Shown: one piece after another, positions 26,501 through 34,711 of the stretch
How the letters are laid out: every line of letters begins with the position of its first letter
Position numbering within the stretch: position 1 is the first letter of the stretch
NCBI RefSeq assembly: GCF_000744415.1
Contig: NZ_JQLW01000005.1
Location: forward strand, 286,650 to 350,649
Origin: Ghiorsea bivora
GTDB lineage: Bacteria > Pseudomonadota > Zetaproteobacteria > Mariprofundales > Mariprofundaceae
Length of the DNA stretch: 64,000 bases
Direction of reading: 5' to 3'
Made by a program: the position numbers and the translations under genes
Notes under the pieces: generated by a model
Told to the model about the DNA's origin: nothing
Database searches by the model: none
What the model saw: the letters and a program-made list of their open reading frames with translations, nothing else

Positions 26501-27024
26501 AGCTTGAAATGCTTTACCCAGTCCAAGCAAAACTGATTGATGTAAAACTCGGGTGTTTCAATTTTCGGTATATGCAAAGACGCTTACAAAATGAAGTTTC
26601 TCGTTTCAATCGATATTCACATAGTTTTTCACTTATTGCTTGGGAAATGGATGGTTTTGAGAATTATTGTCAAACACATGGCAGACGTTGGGGCTTGGCA
26701 GCACTAAAAGCGACTGTGTCGACAGGGCTTTCCATCATTCGTAAAGGTGATGTCTTAGCGCGCCTTGGTGACCATAGTTTTATCCTTCTTTTGCCTGGCA
26801 TCACTGAAGAAGGAACAAACCGTGTAGCAGAAAAGATTCGTCTGCGTATTCGTAGCCAACGTTTACCTCTACCCGACAATAAAACAGGTAAACTCACAGC
26901 CTCACTTGGTGCTGTATTATCAAGTGAGAAAGAGCCTGATGCACACCAGCTATTGTCAACCTTGCAGCATCGGTTAGATATTGCGAAAGAAGAAGGTGGA
27001 AACCGCACGGTAATGGAGGACTAA
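23509..27024 (+). CDS. Hybrid histidine kinase with periplasmic c-type heme motif
   Basis: An 1171-residue membrane sensor. TM1 is at ~13-31, a periplasmic Tll0287/DUF3365-like domain at ~32-200 contains CLACH (Cys166, Cys169, His170), a c-heme attachment motif, and TM2 is at ~203-221. Then come HAMP (~220-272), GAF (~285-435), a coiled coil, HisKA with SHELRTPLN (His497), HATPase (NAIKFTP, DNGIGIP, GGTGLGLSLAK), a first receiver lacking an acceptor Asp, an intact receiver (IDDDAS, LIILDLMMPE), and a GGDEF fold whose signature reads LGDHS, so it is probably not a cyclase. Likely a redox or gas sensor. Confidence 0.92.
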   Translation: MKKYFENSLSLRLTMMVIFIITPILTVSFFWLDSRSEALMLEEQETRASQIAESLATSLSSIMLSGNADIAHDWLNRITSVQGVESVKIFRTDGVEAFKDLDTQNKVNAYIGRKQFSREENGKAGKIDNKIIPEFEKAIAGQTSVHRTEDNQHLSYIYPIKLETACLACHGYTENPIRGVLVLGVSIGASQFTFAETENDMIKIMFIIFIILGFVVWLLIRKQVLEPINNIAQMASNIRHGDLSSEIKLNRKDELGMVAKTLDLLVSDLKEKITDEAGQRQRQEAITDAVISLGQKTTSALLFKHIGKICAEVTHAPYVMVSYIEDGTKQFIAQGIPPESEAKIAHPPKGKGLLGLLWDESQTLRLDSIASHPKSSGFPSGHPPMGAFLGTPMCFEGQVLGVIYLSKNPHDCPFSEDDEKALVTLAAACAIALSNTQNIERVKEANKNLEARIDARTDALKQANKQLKIREVELELTNEELVSANKAKDQFLANTSHELRTPLNAIIGFSELLQNPRSGKLSDKQQRYVEHVHNSGKRLLTIINDLLDISKIESGMMEVHESTFSPVELIKQVVAELRPLAQNKEIEVSLVEPVGQELMVKSDKDKLHQILVNLLGNAIKFTPNQGKVEVGLSLDQLAKPSNEANLSFYVKDNGIGIPIEDQEKIFMPFAQSNGGLDRAHGGTGLGLSLAKCMVQLLGGTIQLTSEIDKGTTFFVELIVIVKEHDLFHKGESDESAIIGRLEKLALAPTEEVFPDKEHQAIIIIIDENKQRANHAADIFTSEGYEVCHTDISNIEKERFKTSPLLIILGVPEDSEKTYDLIKQLKSSDFTNRIPTILMAGDEKNPHFGTGGTIGQIKKGIGRNDLLEMVSHASIHTKPPTPPTLLVIDDDASVREYLKETLAPEGYHILLASNGAEGIRLAIEREPDLIILDLMMPEVTGFEVMNELRQHPTACDIPVVIFTAKDLTREEALQLGQDVERILIKGMSNSTDVISQVHKLEMLYPVQAKLIDVKLGCFNFRYMQRRLQNEVSRFNRYSHSFSLIAWEMDGFENYCQTHGRRWGLAALKATVSTGLSIIRKGDVLARLGDHSFILLLPGITEEGTNRVAEKIRLRIRSQRLPLPDNKTGKLTASLGAVLSSEKEPDAHQLLSTLQHRLDIAKEEGGNRTVMED

Positions 27025-27393
27025 ATGAAGAATCCCAAGATTCTTATTGTTGATGATAATCCTCTTAATTTAGAGCTTGCATGTGATGTTCTTGAACTCG
27101 AAGGCTTTCATGTCACGCTTGTTGATAGTGGAGAAGAGTCCATTATTGTTTCGCAACAAAATCCGCCAGATCTGATTCTGATGGATTTGCGCATGCCTGG
27201 CATGAGTGGAATCGATGCATTGCATGGCATACGGAAACATGCCATTACCCAAGATATTCCAGTTGTGGTGCTAACGGCATCAGTCATGGCAGGAGAAAAA
27301 GATCGTTTGCTGGCGGAAGGTTTTGATGGTTTTATGCAAAAACCAATTTCACCAGCTACTTTTGCTGCTGAGGTCAGTGCTTTCTTACGGTGA
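27025..27393 (+). CDS. Single-domain response regulator
   Basis: A 122-residue lone receiver: ILIVDDNPLN, LILMDLRMPGMSG with the acceptor Asp, VVLTAS, and MQKPISP with the Lys. The ATG immediately follows the kinase stop, so it is in the same operon. It is more canonical (CheY/DivK-like) than the receiver at 23117. The cassette ends here; the next bases are a broken copy of the EI24 gene start. Confidence 0.92.
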   Translation: MKNPKILIVDDNPLNLELACDVLELEGFHVTLVDSGEESIIVSQQNPPDLILMDLRMPGMSGIDALHGIRKHAITQDIPVVVLTASVMAGEKDRLLAEGFDGFMQKPISPATFAAEVSAFLR

Positions 27394-27400
27394 TTGCACC

Positions 27401-27475
27401 AGCATTCGCCACAATACACTCTGCTTTGCCAAATAACATAATCAAACCTGAAAAAGTGTCTGCACCTTCAATCAT
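27401..27475 (-). pseudogene. Remnant of the EI24/CysZ gene 5' end (within direct repeat B)
   Basis: On the minus strand the start reads MIEGADTFSGLIMLFGKAE, against MIEGVSTFFSGLIMLFGKAE in the intact gene ending at 22111, then it loses frame at an 11-base deletion. The matching spacer continues to about 27566, and the repeat resumes inside the hydrolase gene at 27731-27858. It marks the right edge of the inserted signalling cassette. Nothing else is seen in 27394-27580. Confidence 0.85.
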
Positions 27476-27580
27476 TTGGCTGTCTTCATGTTCAAACTTG
27501 AGAAAAACCTACCGATATGGGTATGTTGCTATAAATCATTAAAGCCGTGGTTTATCATGGGTTCTGTACATTCTGAGTGG

Positions 27581-29317
27581 TTAAGAGTAGCTAGACTTTA
27601 GGTGAACCAGTATACGACTAAAATGCTCATATAAGATATAATGCCCTCCATGCTCTAGTGTATGCATTATTGCATTGGGTATGTTGCTTGTCAGTGTTTT
27701 ACCGCAGCAAAAGGGTGAAATCGTATCATCTTTTGCATGCCAAACCTGAGTTGGCACTTCAATGTTTTTAAGCTCAAATCCCCAGGGTCGAATACGAACC
27801 ATTAAATCGTGTGAAACAGCGGCTGTTTTTTCAGGGTACACACTTTGAATCCAATGTTTAAGGTAGTCATTTACATCCTTGGATTGTAAAAATACTTTTT
27901 CAGATGTTGAAGCATAAACAAAGGCACGTTTCGTTAGCTCATCAGGGCGTTGCCACATGCTGCGCAATACGGTTTTTGAAAGTACACGCAACGCTCTTTT
28001 TGGTAAATGCTTGCCCAATTGCAACATATACCGATCTGCAGGTGGCAGATCTTTTCGTTGGTCTATGTCGGGTGGTACGATTGGGGCAACCAGCGTAAGA
28101 GAGGTAGTGTATTTAGGGTAGAAGTATGCGAGAGCTGAGGCATAAGGTGCACCATTGGAGTACCCAAGCACGTGGAATGTTGAGATATCCAATGTTTGGG
28201 TTAATTGTATAATATCTTTGGCGTGGTCATGTAGGGAAGGTGTTGTGCTAATCCAGTCAGAATTTAGGAAACCTGGACGCATAGGTACAATGATGTGAAA
28301 ATCCTTGGTGTTTTGTAATGTTTTGTTGGGTAGCAACTGTTGGTCAGAGTGTACCAAAGCATGACAATAAATGAGAGGCTCAGCATTGGGGTTACCAAAT
28401 GTCATATAGCCAAATTTACGTCCATCAAAAAGTGTGATGGAATGATGTGTAGGGTGAGGTTCAAAAAAGGGGTGGAGATTATTTTGTTTGAGAATAGCAG
28501 GGCTGGTTAAAATCATTTTCACCAATTCGACCTGGCTAGAACACTGTGTTTTAGCAAAAATTCTTTTCATATGTGTTCGTGCAGTATGCACACTAATGCC
28601 GATAGTATCAGCGGCTTCAACTAGGTTATGGCAGCCATTGGTTAAGGTTTTGGTTAGATGTGTTTCTGCAGCAGTTAAACCAAAATGTTTTTGTAAAACC
28701 AAGGTGTCATATTCGGGTTTAATACATGAAGATATGATATAAATAGCGATAAGATTTTGTTCGGCATGTTCAGGTGTGTTTTGGTTTAGCATTGTAGAAA
28801 TCCAAATAGATAATGTTGGTTGGTTAGCACCCTGAACCAAAGAAAGTGAGATGCCATCTTCTTGACTGCTACCATCGGAGAGTTGTTGAATATGCTGATG
28901 CAGTAAGGTTGTGTTTTGTGGGGTGTTAGCTTGAAGTGTATTTGCTTGAATAGATAAAGCGTGATGGGTGTTGATGGATTCGCTTGCTTGTTGATTTAGG
29001 GTAATTACTTCTGCTTTTGCATTGGTCACAATCACCCCAATGGGTAATTGGTCGAGTAGTTGTGATGAAATGAATTGCTGATGCGTAGCTTTATCGGATA
29101 CTTCATTAAACTGGAAGGAGCGAAGTAGGTGGTTACTAAGCTGATCGACTTGCTCAGATAACATACCGCTGGGGCTATTTTTTCCTTCAAAATGTTGTAA
29201 ATACTGATCCATATCTTTTAACAATTGTGGCCACCGCTCGTCAGTTTGTGATGTATCGTAAATGAGCTCAATAAGCTCAGATACTTCGACAAGTGCTTGC
29301 GATGTTTTTCGATTCAA
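27581..29317 (-). CDS. LuxR-type HTH regulator fused to an alpha/beta hydrolase
   Basis: A 578-residue fusion. Residues ~85-195 look like a PAS-type domain (LPIGVIVTNAKAEVITLNQQA). Residues ~205-268 are a LuxR HTH (FGLTAAETHLTKTL, GISVHTARTHMKRIFAKT). Residues ~295-575 are an alpha/beta hydrolase with the nucleophile elbow GYSNG (Ser387), Asp530/531 in HAKDD and His559 in HGGHY, a complete catalytic triad. It has no signal peptide. The fusion suggests that ligand binding or hydrolysis controls DNA binding; substrate and targets are unknown. It stands alone on the minus strand beside the signalling cassette. A fragment of it is duplicated at 22240-22365. Confidence 0.88.
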   Translation of the reverse strand: MNRKTSQALVEVSELIELIYDTSQTDERWPQLLKDMDQYLQHFEGKNSPSGMLSEQVDQLSNHLLRSFQFNEVSDKATHQQFISSQLLDQLPIGVIVTNAKAEVITLNQQASESINTHHALSIQANTLQANTPQNTTLLHQHIQQLSDGSSQEDGISLSLVQGANQPTLSIWISTMLNQNTPEHAEQNLIAIYIISSCIKPEYDTLVLQKHFGLTAAETHLTKTLTNGCHNLVEAADTIGISVHTARTHMKRIFAKTQCSSQVELVKMILTSPAILKQNNLHPFFEPHPTHHSITLFDGRKFGYMTFGNPNAEPLIYCHALVHSDQQLLPNKTLQNTKDFHIIVPMRPGFLNSDWISTTPSLHDHAKDIIQLTQTLDISTFHVLGYSNGAPYASALAYFYPKYTTSLTLVAPIVPPDIDQRKDLPPADRYMLQLGKHLPKRALRVLSKTVLRSMWQRPDELTKRAFVYASTSEKVFLQSKDVNDYLKHWIQSVYPEKTAAVSHDLMVRIRPWGFELKNIEVPTQVWHAKDDTISPFCCGKTLTSNIPNAIMHTLEHGGHYILYEHFSRILVHLKSSYS

Positions 29318-29471
29318 GATGATTTCTCCTGGTGAAAAGGTGCAGGCAAACAGTGTGTTTTTAGATGGATATTATTTGAGTATACCCTATTTGGGTGATT
29401 CGGGCAATGTCATGGTGGTTTATCATTGTTGATATGGGGAGAACAGTGGATAGGAAAAACAGGAGCGCACC

Positions 29472-31280
29472 ATGAGAAAACAAAAGGTTAAAATTTTAGC
29501 AGTGATAACCATGATAGGGTTTGTAGGATGTAGCTCAGGAGGTGATTCTCCACCACAAGCTGTACCTATTGCTACTTCTCCAGTAACAAGTTCGACGCTA
29601 GTTTCTGGTGTTGTTGCAACAGGTGCACCGTTAGTAGGATTTGTGGCAGTTAAAGGTTCAGCTGGTAATGTTGCTACGGCTAATATTGATGCACAGGGCA
29701 AATATTCGGTTGATACTAGCAACTTAACATTGCCGCTTGTGCTTTATGCCAGTGGTATCTCGGGCGGCAAGGCATATAGTATTATCTCGGCAGCTACGAT
29801 CAGTGATGTGGGAAACACAGTAAATATCACACCGTTAACAGACTTAATTGTATCCAATGTTGCGGGGTCGCATAGTGAGGCTTTCTTTAATAATCCTAAT
29901 TATACATTGTTAAGTGCGAACAATTTAACAGCGGCAAAAGATGTACTGGCATTGCGACTAGAGCCAATGTTAACAGCTGCAGGTTTGGGGGCGGGTTTTG
30001 ATTTGATGAATGCGGCATTTAATGCGGATCACACGGGTTATGATGCACTGTTAGATTTGTTGGATGTGCAGGTGGATACAACCACTAATCAAGCAACCAT
30101 TACTTATGCTTTAGACTCGGCTATTACGATTACCGATGATTTGACAACTACAGCGGATGCTACACCGATAGGTGCAGTGAATACTGGAGTTTTTCAAGCC
30201 AATGGGGCAATCATTCAAGAAATTAATGCATTTATGCTGAGTATGAATGCTTTGTTTGCCAATGGTACACCCGCCGCAGCAACGGTTAGCCCATTTTTTA
30301 CAGCGGGTTTTTTGCACCAAGGTACAGACAATGCAGCAGCAGTTACCTTGTTTAGCTCTACTCTTCCAGCACATCAGTCCTTAACTGCAAATATTATTGC
30401 TACTTTTGGTGCATTTTCAATCGTGTCGATTGATACAACAGTGAATCCGCAATTGGCAACCATTCGTTCATCCGATAGTAAATTGATGAATTTAGAAAAA
30501 TCTGTTGCTGCAGGTTGGCAGTTAGCTGGTGATGGTCATGTTTGGGGAGCAGAAGCAGCACCTGAAAGCCACTTAGACCAAGCAACGGGTACTGTCATTA
30601 ATAACTTCTTGCTCAGTGTTGATGATGCTTCAGGGGTAGCTATTTTGCCAAATGATTATTTTATAATTACAGGGCCAGGTGTAAATGCCAATGGTGGTGT
30701 GATTGTGCAATATGATTTTAATAATTTTAATAACGCGGTAGGTAAAACGGCTTTAATGTGGTCTATAGATGTGACGGATGTGACAGCTTTAACTTTTCCT
30801 GATGGCGCTGACTATACGGTGACTAGATATAGAGATGTTAATGGCGACACCAATATTGTGGCTGGAGTAAATCAAGTAAATGTGAATGATGCTTCTACAT
30901 TAATAGTGGGTCTTGTTGATACATTGATTGATTCTCAAGTGGTTCGGTTGGTCAAACGCCCAATCAAACCCTCTGAAACAACATCGTATATTACCATTAC
31001 AAACCCAACCACAGTTGGTTTTTTAGGGTTTACTTCAGGAACAATCAATGCGGCATGGACTCTACCTGTAGGTTCACGGTCGGGAACAGTCGATTTATCT
31101 GAATTTGACTCAGCAGCAGGTAGTTTCGTGTGGCTTGTAGAAAATGAGGTAGCAGATACAGCAACATCATTTTCATTTCTAGCACCAGCACCAACAAATA
31201 TAACCAGTAAACCTGGCTTGTATGTTTTTGGTTATGATGTGTTTAATCGTGTGACAGCAACGCATATCAATTCTTACTAA
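29472..31280 (+). CDS. Large lipoprotein of unknown function
   Basis: A 602-residue exported protein. The signal peptide ends FVG before Cys20, followed by SSGGD, so it is a lipoprotein likely to reach the outer membrane. Residues ~40-100 (VSGVVATGAPLVGFVAVKG...GKYSVDTSNL) look like a carboxypeptidase-regulatory/Big-type beta sandwich. The rest is Thr/Ala/Asn-rich beta sequence with no motif I recognise. AGGAG precedes the ATG. It is monocistronic: a strong terminator follows at 31299. Confidence 0.8.
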   Translation: MRKQKVKILAVITMIGFVGCSSGGDSPPQAVPIATSPVTSSTLVSGVVATGAPLVGFVAVKGSAGNVATANIDAQGKYSVDTSNLTLPLVLYASGISGGKAYSIISAATISDVGNTVNITPLTDLIVSNVAGSHSEAFFNNPNYTLLSANNLTAAKDVLALRLEPMLTAAGLGAGFDLMNAAFNADHTGYDALLDLLDVQVDTTTNQATITYALDSAITITDDLTTTADATPIGAVNTGVFQANGAIIQEINAFMLSMNALFANGTPAAATVSPFFTAGFLHQGTDNAAAVTLFSSTLPAHQSLTANIIATFGAFSIVSIDTTVNPQLATIRSSDSKLMNLEKSVAAGWQLAGDGHVWGAEAAPESHLDQATGTVINNFLLSVDDASGVAILPNDYFIITGPGVNANGGVIVQYDFNNFNNAVGKTALMWSIDVTDVTALTFPDGADYTVTRYRDVNGDTNIVAGVNQVNVNDASTLIVGLVDTLIDSQVVRLVKRPIKPSETTSYITITNPTTVGFLGFTSGTINAAWTLPVGSRSGTVDLSEFDSAAGSFVWLVENEVADTATSFSFLAPAPTNITSKPGLYVFGYDVFNRVTATHINSY

Positions 31281-31298
31281 CCGTATGGTTTGATAACT

Positions 31299-31334
31299 AA
31301 ACGCCATGTGCTTTACAGTGCATGGCGTTTTTTA
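31299..31334 (+). terminator. Rho-independent terminator after the large lipoprotein gene
   Basis: AAACGCCATG at 31299-31308 pairs perfectly with CATGGCGTTT at 31321-31330, closing a 12-base loop. The stem runs into TTTTTT and a T-rich tail. It ends the lipoprotein transcript and lies before tldD, which argues against a tldD start as far upstream as 31322. Confidence 0.88.
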
Positions 31335-31399
31335 TTGTTTTGTATTTTATTTTGTATATGAAGCTTGACCGAAAGCTAATGATTGCAGACGATGTTGCC

Positions 31400-32827
31400 A
31401 TGAATTCATTAACCTTACCTATCTTTGACCATATTTCCGAGTCCACATTAAGCCAAATGTTGCAGCAGATGATTCCCGCTGGCGCTGATGATGCAGATTT
31501 GTATTTGCAGCATAGCATATCTGAATCAGTATCATTGGAAGAAGGAAGGGTGAAACATGTATCAGCGAGCACGCACCAAGGCATTGGCGCACGCGTGATT
31601 ATGGGCGAGGCATCGGGTCATGCTTATACCGATAGTTTTGATACAGCAGCTTTGATGGATGCCGCTAAGGCTGCAAGAGCGATTGCTAACAGCGGCAAAG
31701 AAGTTGCCCCACTTGCCATTCGTCCTCAAACTTTAAAACACAACTTGTATCCAGCGGGCAATCCCATGCAGCAAGTGGATATGGAATCACGTAAAGCTTT
31801 GTTGGAAAAGCTGGATATTTTGGCGCGAAGCATTGACCCACGGGTACAGCAGGTATCAGCAAGTGTGTCGTCTGTATTTAAACAAGTGCAGATTATTACC
31901 ATGGATGGTCAGACTTTTGCAGATGAACGTCCCCTGGTGCGTTTTAATATTTCTGTGGTGGTTGAAGAAAATGGAAAACGCGAAACAGGTGGTGCAGGCG
32001 GCGGCGGTCGTTTCGACTTGCAAAGGCTTTTGGAGAGTGGTGAAGCTGAACGGTTGACCCGCGAAGCTGTGCGCCTTGCATTGTTAAACCTTGAAGCTGA
32101 AGCCGCACCTGCGGGAACCATGCCCGTGGTATTGGGCAATGGCTGGCCAGGTATTTTATTGCATGAAGCTATTGGTCATGGGCTTGAGGGTGACTTTAAT
32201 CGTAAAGGTACATCGGTGTTTGCAGGTAAAATGGGGCAACAGATTGCAGCTAAAGGTGTGACTGTAGTGGATGATGGTTCCATGCCTGAGCGCAGAGGTT
32301 CACTTAATGTCGATGATGAAGGCACTGCTACTCAATGCACAACCTTGATTGAAGATGGGGTGTTGGTGGGTTATTTGCAGGATAAACAAAATGCACGTTT
32401 GATGGGTGTTGAACCCACTGGCAATGGGCGGCGCGAATCTTATGCTGATCCTGTGTTACCACGCATGACCAATACTTTTATGTTGGCGGGTAACGATAAC
32501 CCTGATGATATTTTGACATCCTTGGATGATGGAATTTATGCTGTGAATTTTGGTGGTGGGCAAGTGGATATTACATCGGGTAAATTTGTGTTTACTACGT
32601 CTGAAGCTTACCGCGTGAAAAATGGAAAAATATTGCACCCCGTCAAAGATGTGACCCTAATCGGCTCTGGGCATGAGGTGCTTAAGCGAGTATCCATGAT
32701 TGGTAATGATTTGGCACTTGACCCTGGTGTGGGCACATGCGGTAAAGCGGGTCAATCTGTGCCTGTGGGAGTAGGTTTGCCAACAATTCGGATTGATGAA
32801 CTAACGGTAGGTGGCACGGAAACCTAG
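31400..32827 (+). CDS. tldD: Metalloprotease TldD
   Basis: Zinc protease subunit that works with TldE/PmbA on microcin precursors and unfolded peptides. The 475-residue protein holds HEAIGHGLEGDFNRKGTS with the HExxxH metal motif, GAGGGGRF, GNGRRESYADP, and the C-terminal GVGLPT...LTVGGTE. The frame is open to 31322, but those bases are the arm of a terminator. ATG 31379 or 31400 fits; 31400 matches the usual family N-terminus. No tldE is in the window. Confidence 0.93.
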   Translation: MNSLTLPIFDHISESTLSQMLQQMIPAGADDADLYLQHSISESVSLEEGRVKHVSASTHQGIGARVIMGEASGHAYTDSFDTAALMDAAKAARAIANSGKEVAPLAIRPQTLKHNLYPAGNPMQQVDMESRKALLEKLDILARSIDPRVQQVSASVSSVFKQVQIITMDGQTFADERPLVRFNISVVVEENGKRETGGAGGGGRFDLQRLLESGEAERLTREAVRLALLNLEAEAAPAGTMPVVLGNGWPGILLHEAIGHGLEGDFNRKGTSVFAGKMGQQIAAKGVTVVDDGSMPERRGSLNVDDEGTATQCTTLIEDGVLVGYLQDKQNARLMGVEPTGNGRRESYADPVLPRMTNTFMLAGNDNPDDILTSLDDGIYAVNFGGGQVDITSGKFVFTTSEAYRVKNGKILHPVKDVTLIGSGHEVLKRVSMIGNDLALDPGVGTCGKAGQSVPVGVGLPTIRIDELTVGGTET

Positions 32828-33328
32828 GTGAAGCATTATTTCTCTTGGATTTGGCTGTTGTGCGGCCTTGGTTTATTGCTTATGGGGTTATCATCTAGCT
32901 GGGATGAGAATGCGTTTGAATTACCTAAAGATGGTGAGCTAAGTAGTTATACGGGCACCTTACACAAGGTAACGTATAGTGCGCCAGCTAAGTTACCAAC
33001 GTTAGTTGAGTTGATAGTTTTTCATAAAAAAGAGGGCGTGCATTACGGCTATTTGCGTTATGGTCTTCATGAATGGGAAGAGCGACTTAAACCTTATTTG
33101 AATCACGAAGTAACGATATTTGTAGGGGAAAATCAACAAATTTGGGGTGTTGATGTGGAGCGTGAGTCTATATTAAAGGCTGGCGAAATTGAGCAGCGCT
33201 TGCAAGGCATGAAACAAGCCCAAAAAGCCATGGCTGACAATATTATTTATGTTGGGTTTATGATGGTGATGTTATGGTTGTTCTTATTTCGTAAGCAAAA
33301 CAGCCCAGTACAAAAGGTTTATTCTTGA
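32828..33328 (+). CDS. Membrane protein of unknown function
   Basis: A 166-residue protein with an N-terminal membrane helix (~5-23), a ~110-residue extracytoplasmic or cytosolic globular part with mixed strands, and a C-terminal helix (~137-155, IIYVGFMMVMLWLFLF). The GTG start directly follows the tldD stop, with a weak GGAA upstream. The arrangement resembles small membrane-anchored domains with two transmembrane ends. I do not recognise the family. Probably translated from the tldD message. Confidence 0.7.
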   Translation: MKHYFSWIWLLCGLGLLLMGLSSSWDENAFELPKDGELSSYTGTLHKVTYSAPAKLPTLVELIVFHKKEGVHYGYLRYGLHEWEERLKPYLNHEVTIFVGENQQIWGVDVERESILKAGEIEQRLQGMKQAQKAMADNIIYVGFMMVMLWLFLFRKQNSPVQKVYS

Positions 33329-33465
33329 TACTTTGAGTATAACTTGGTGTTAGACTTTGGTTTTGGCACATGTAGTAAAAACAGAATGGTCTGTACATGT
33401 TGGGGCGGTATTTAACCTTTTTATTATTATGGCATTGAAATTGCTAAAGTTCATGTTCACCTGCA

Positions 33466-33493
33466 TTGGCAGACTCTAAAGGTATGGTATAAA
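33466..33493 (+). promoter_or_regulatory. Promoter for the UPF0114 pair
   Basis: TTGGCA (33466-33471) and TATAAA (33488-33493) are spaced by 16 bases. Transcription would begin near 33500, at or just after the first in-frame ATG (33498). This favours the second in-frame ATG at 33534, or a leaderless message. Confidence 0.55.
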
Positions 33494-33497
33494 TAAC

Positions 33498-34049
33498 ATG
33501 AAAAAATCACAAGACCGTGATCACTTGGAAGCGATGTTTGAAAATACGCTTTGGAGGTCACGTTGGGCAGTTTTAGCAGCTGTGTTATGCAGCCTTATTT
33601 CTGCATTGCTTATGTTTTATGTGGCGACAGTAGATACATTTTATACCTTAGTCGATTTGGCTTCCTATGCCTCGCTGGAAGATGGTTATTTGCGTGAGAC
33701 CATGCGCTCACAAAGTGTTGCTCAACTCGTTGAAGTTATTGATGTTTTTCTTCTCGCAATTGTTCTTTTAATTTTTGGGCTTGGTTTGTATGAATTGTAT
33801 ATTAGTAAGATTGACCATGCGTATAGTAGTGAGTCTGCACGACACTTATTATCTATCAACAGTCTAGATGACCTGAAATCGCGGTTGGGAAAAGTGATTA
33901 TGATGATTCTTATTGTGAAGTTTTTTGAGTTGGCAATTGGTATGGATATTGATGATATTTTTGATTTATTGATGTTTGCGGGTGGTATATTACTAAGTGG
34001 AATTGCTTTGTATGTAACAGAACTTGCTTCAAGAAAAACGAAAGTTTAA
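33498..34049 (+). CDS. UPF0114 (YqhA-like) membrane protein, first of a tandem pair
   Basis: A 183-residue protein with three or four membrane helices. The family signature is LLAIVLLIFGLGLYELYISKIDHA followed by SLDDLKSRLGKVIMMILIVKFFE. The N-terminal FENTLWRSRW matches the normal family start, which suggests that the Met at 33534 rather than 33498 may be used. Function of the family is not known. The next gene is a close paralogue, so this is a tandem duplication. Confidence 0.85.
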   Translation: MKKSQDRDHLEAMFENTLWRSRWAVLAAVLCSLISALLMFYVATVDTFYTLVDLASYASLEDGYLRETMRSQSVAQLVEVIDVFLLAIVLLIFGLGLYELYISKIDHAYSSESARHLLSINSLDDLKSRLGKVIMMILIVKFFELAIGMDIDDIFDLLMFAGGILLSGIALYVTELASRKTKV

Positions 34050-34081
34050 CCATCATTTTATAAAGTGAGGATGAGTGATTT

Positions 34082-34708
34082 ATGAGTGTTGATAAAAATT
34101 TGATTGTATCAGAGAATAAAACAATAGGGCAAAGGTTTGAGTGTTTCTTGTGGGGTACGCGTTGGGCCATTTTATTGGCCGTTATTTGTAGTGTGTGTGC
34201 AGCATTGGTGATGTTTTATGTTTCTGCAGTGGATACATTTTATGCTGCAGAAGATCTGATAAACTATCATGCGCTTGAGAGCGCTGATGCGAGAGCCATT
34301 TTAAGAGCTGATGCAGTTGGTATGGTTGTTAAGGTTATTGATATTTTCTTGCTCGCAATTGTATTGTTAATTTTTGGTTTGGGTTTGTATGAGCTTTATA
34401 TCAGTAAAATCGATCATGCTTATGAGCGTAATGATGAATCAGCAGTACATATGCTTTCAATTAAAAATTTAGATGATTTAAAGTCGCGTTTAGGTAAAGT
34501 GATTATGATGATTTTAGTGGTGAAGTTTTTTGAAATGGCGATTGGTATAGAAATGCATGGGGTTCAAGGTTTGCTGACTTTTGCTGCAGGTGTTTTATGT
34601 ATCGCAATGACACTTTTTGTGACAGAGCGTATGTCACGTAAGACTGGAGAGTGGAAAACCCGTGCTACAGATCGTGAAGACAGCTCAGAAGATAGAAGCA
34701 AAGCTTAA
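34082..34708 (+). CDS. UPF0114 (YqhA-like) membrane protein, second of a tandem pair
   Basis: A 208-residue paralogue of the preceding gene. FLLAIVLLIFGLGLYELYISKIDHAYE and NLDDLKSRLGKVIMMILVVKFFEMAIG are near-identical to it. It carries an additional charged C-terminal tail of ~25 residues. A GAGG site precedes the ATG by about ten bases. Co-transcribed with its partner at a 32-base gap. No substrate is known. Confidence 0.85.
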   Translation: MSVDKNLIVSENKTIGQRFECFLWGTRWAILLAVICSVCAALVMFYVSAVDTFYAAEDLINYHALESADARAILRADAVGMVVKVIDIFLLAIVLLIFGLGLYELYISKIDHAYERNDESAVHMLSIKNLDDLKSRLGKVIMMILVVKFFEMAIGIEMHGVQGLLTFAAGVLCIAMTLFVTERMSRKTGEWKTRATDREDSSEDRSKA

Positions 34709-34711
34709 CGG

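Noticed and set aside
22026-27858. Transposon or ICE explanation for the signalling cassette
   Set aside because: No transposase, integrase or terminal inverted repeats; the flanks are long gene-derived direct repeats, better explained by homologous integration or tandem duplication with deletion.
31322-31399. tldD start at 31322
   Set aside because: The bases form the descending arm and T-run of a terminator, and the encoded residues are not part of TldD.
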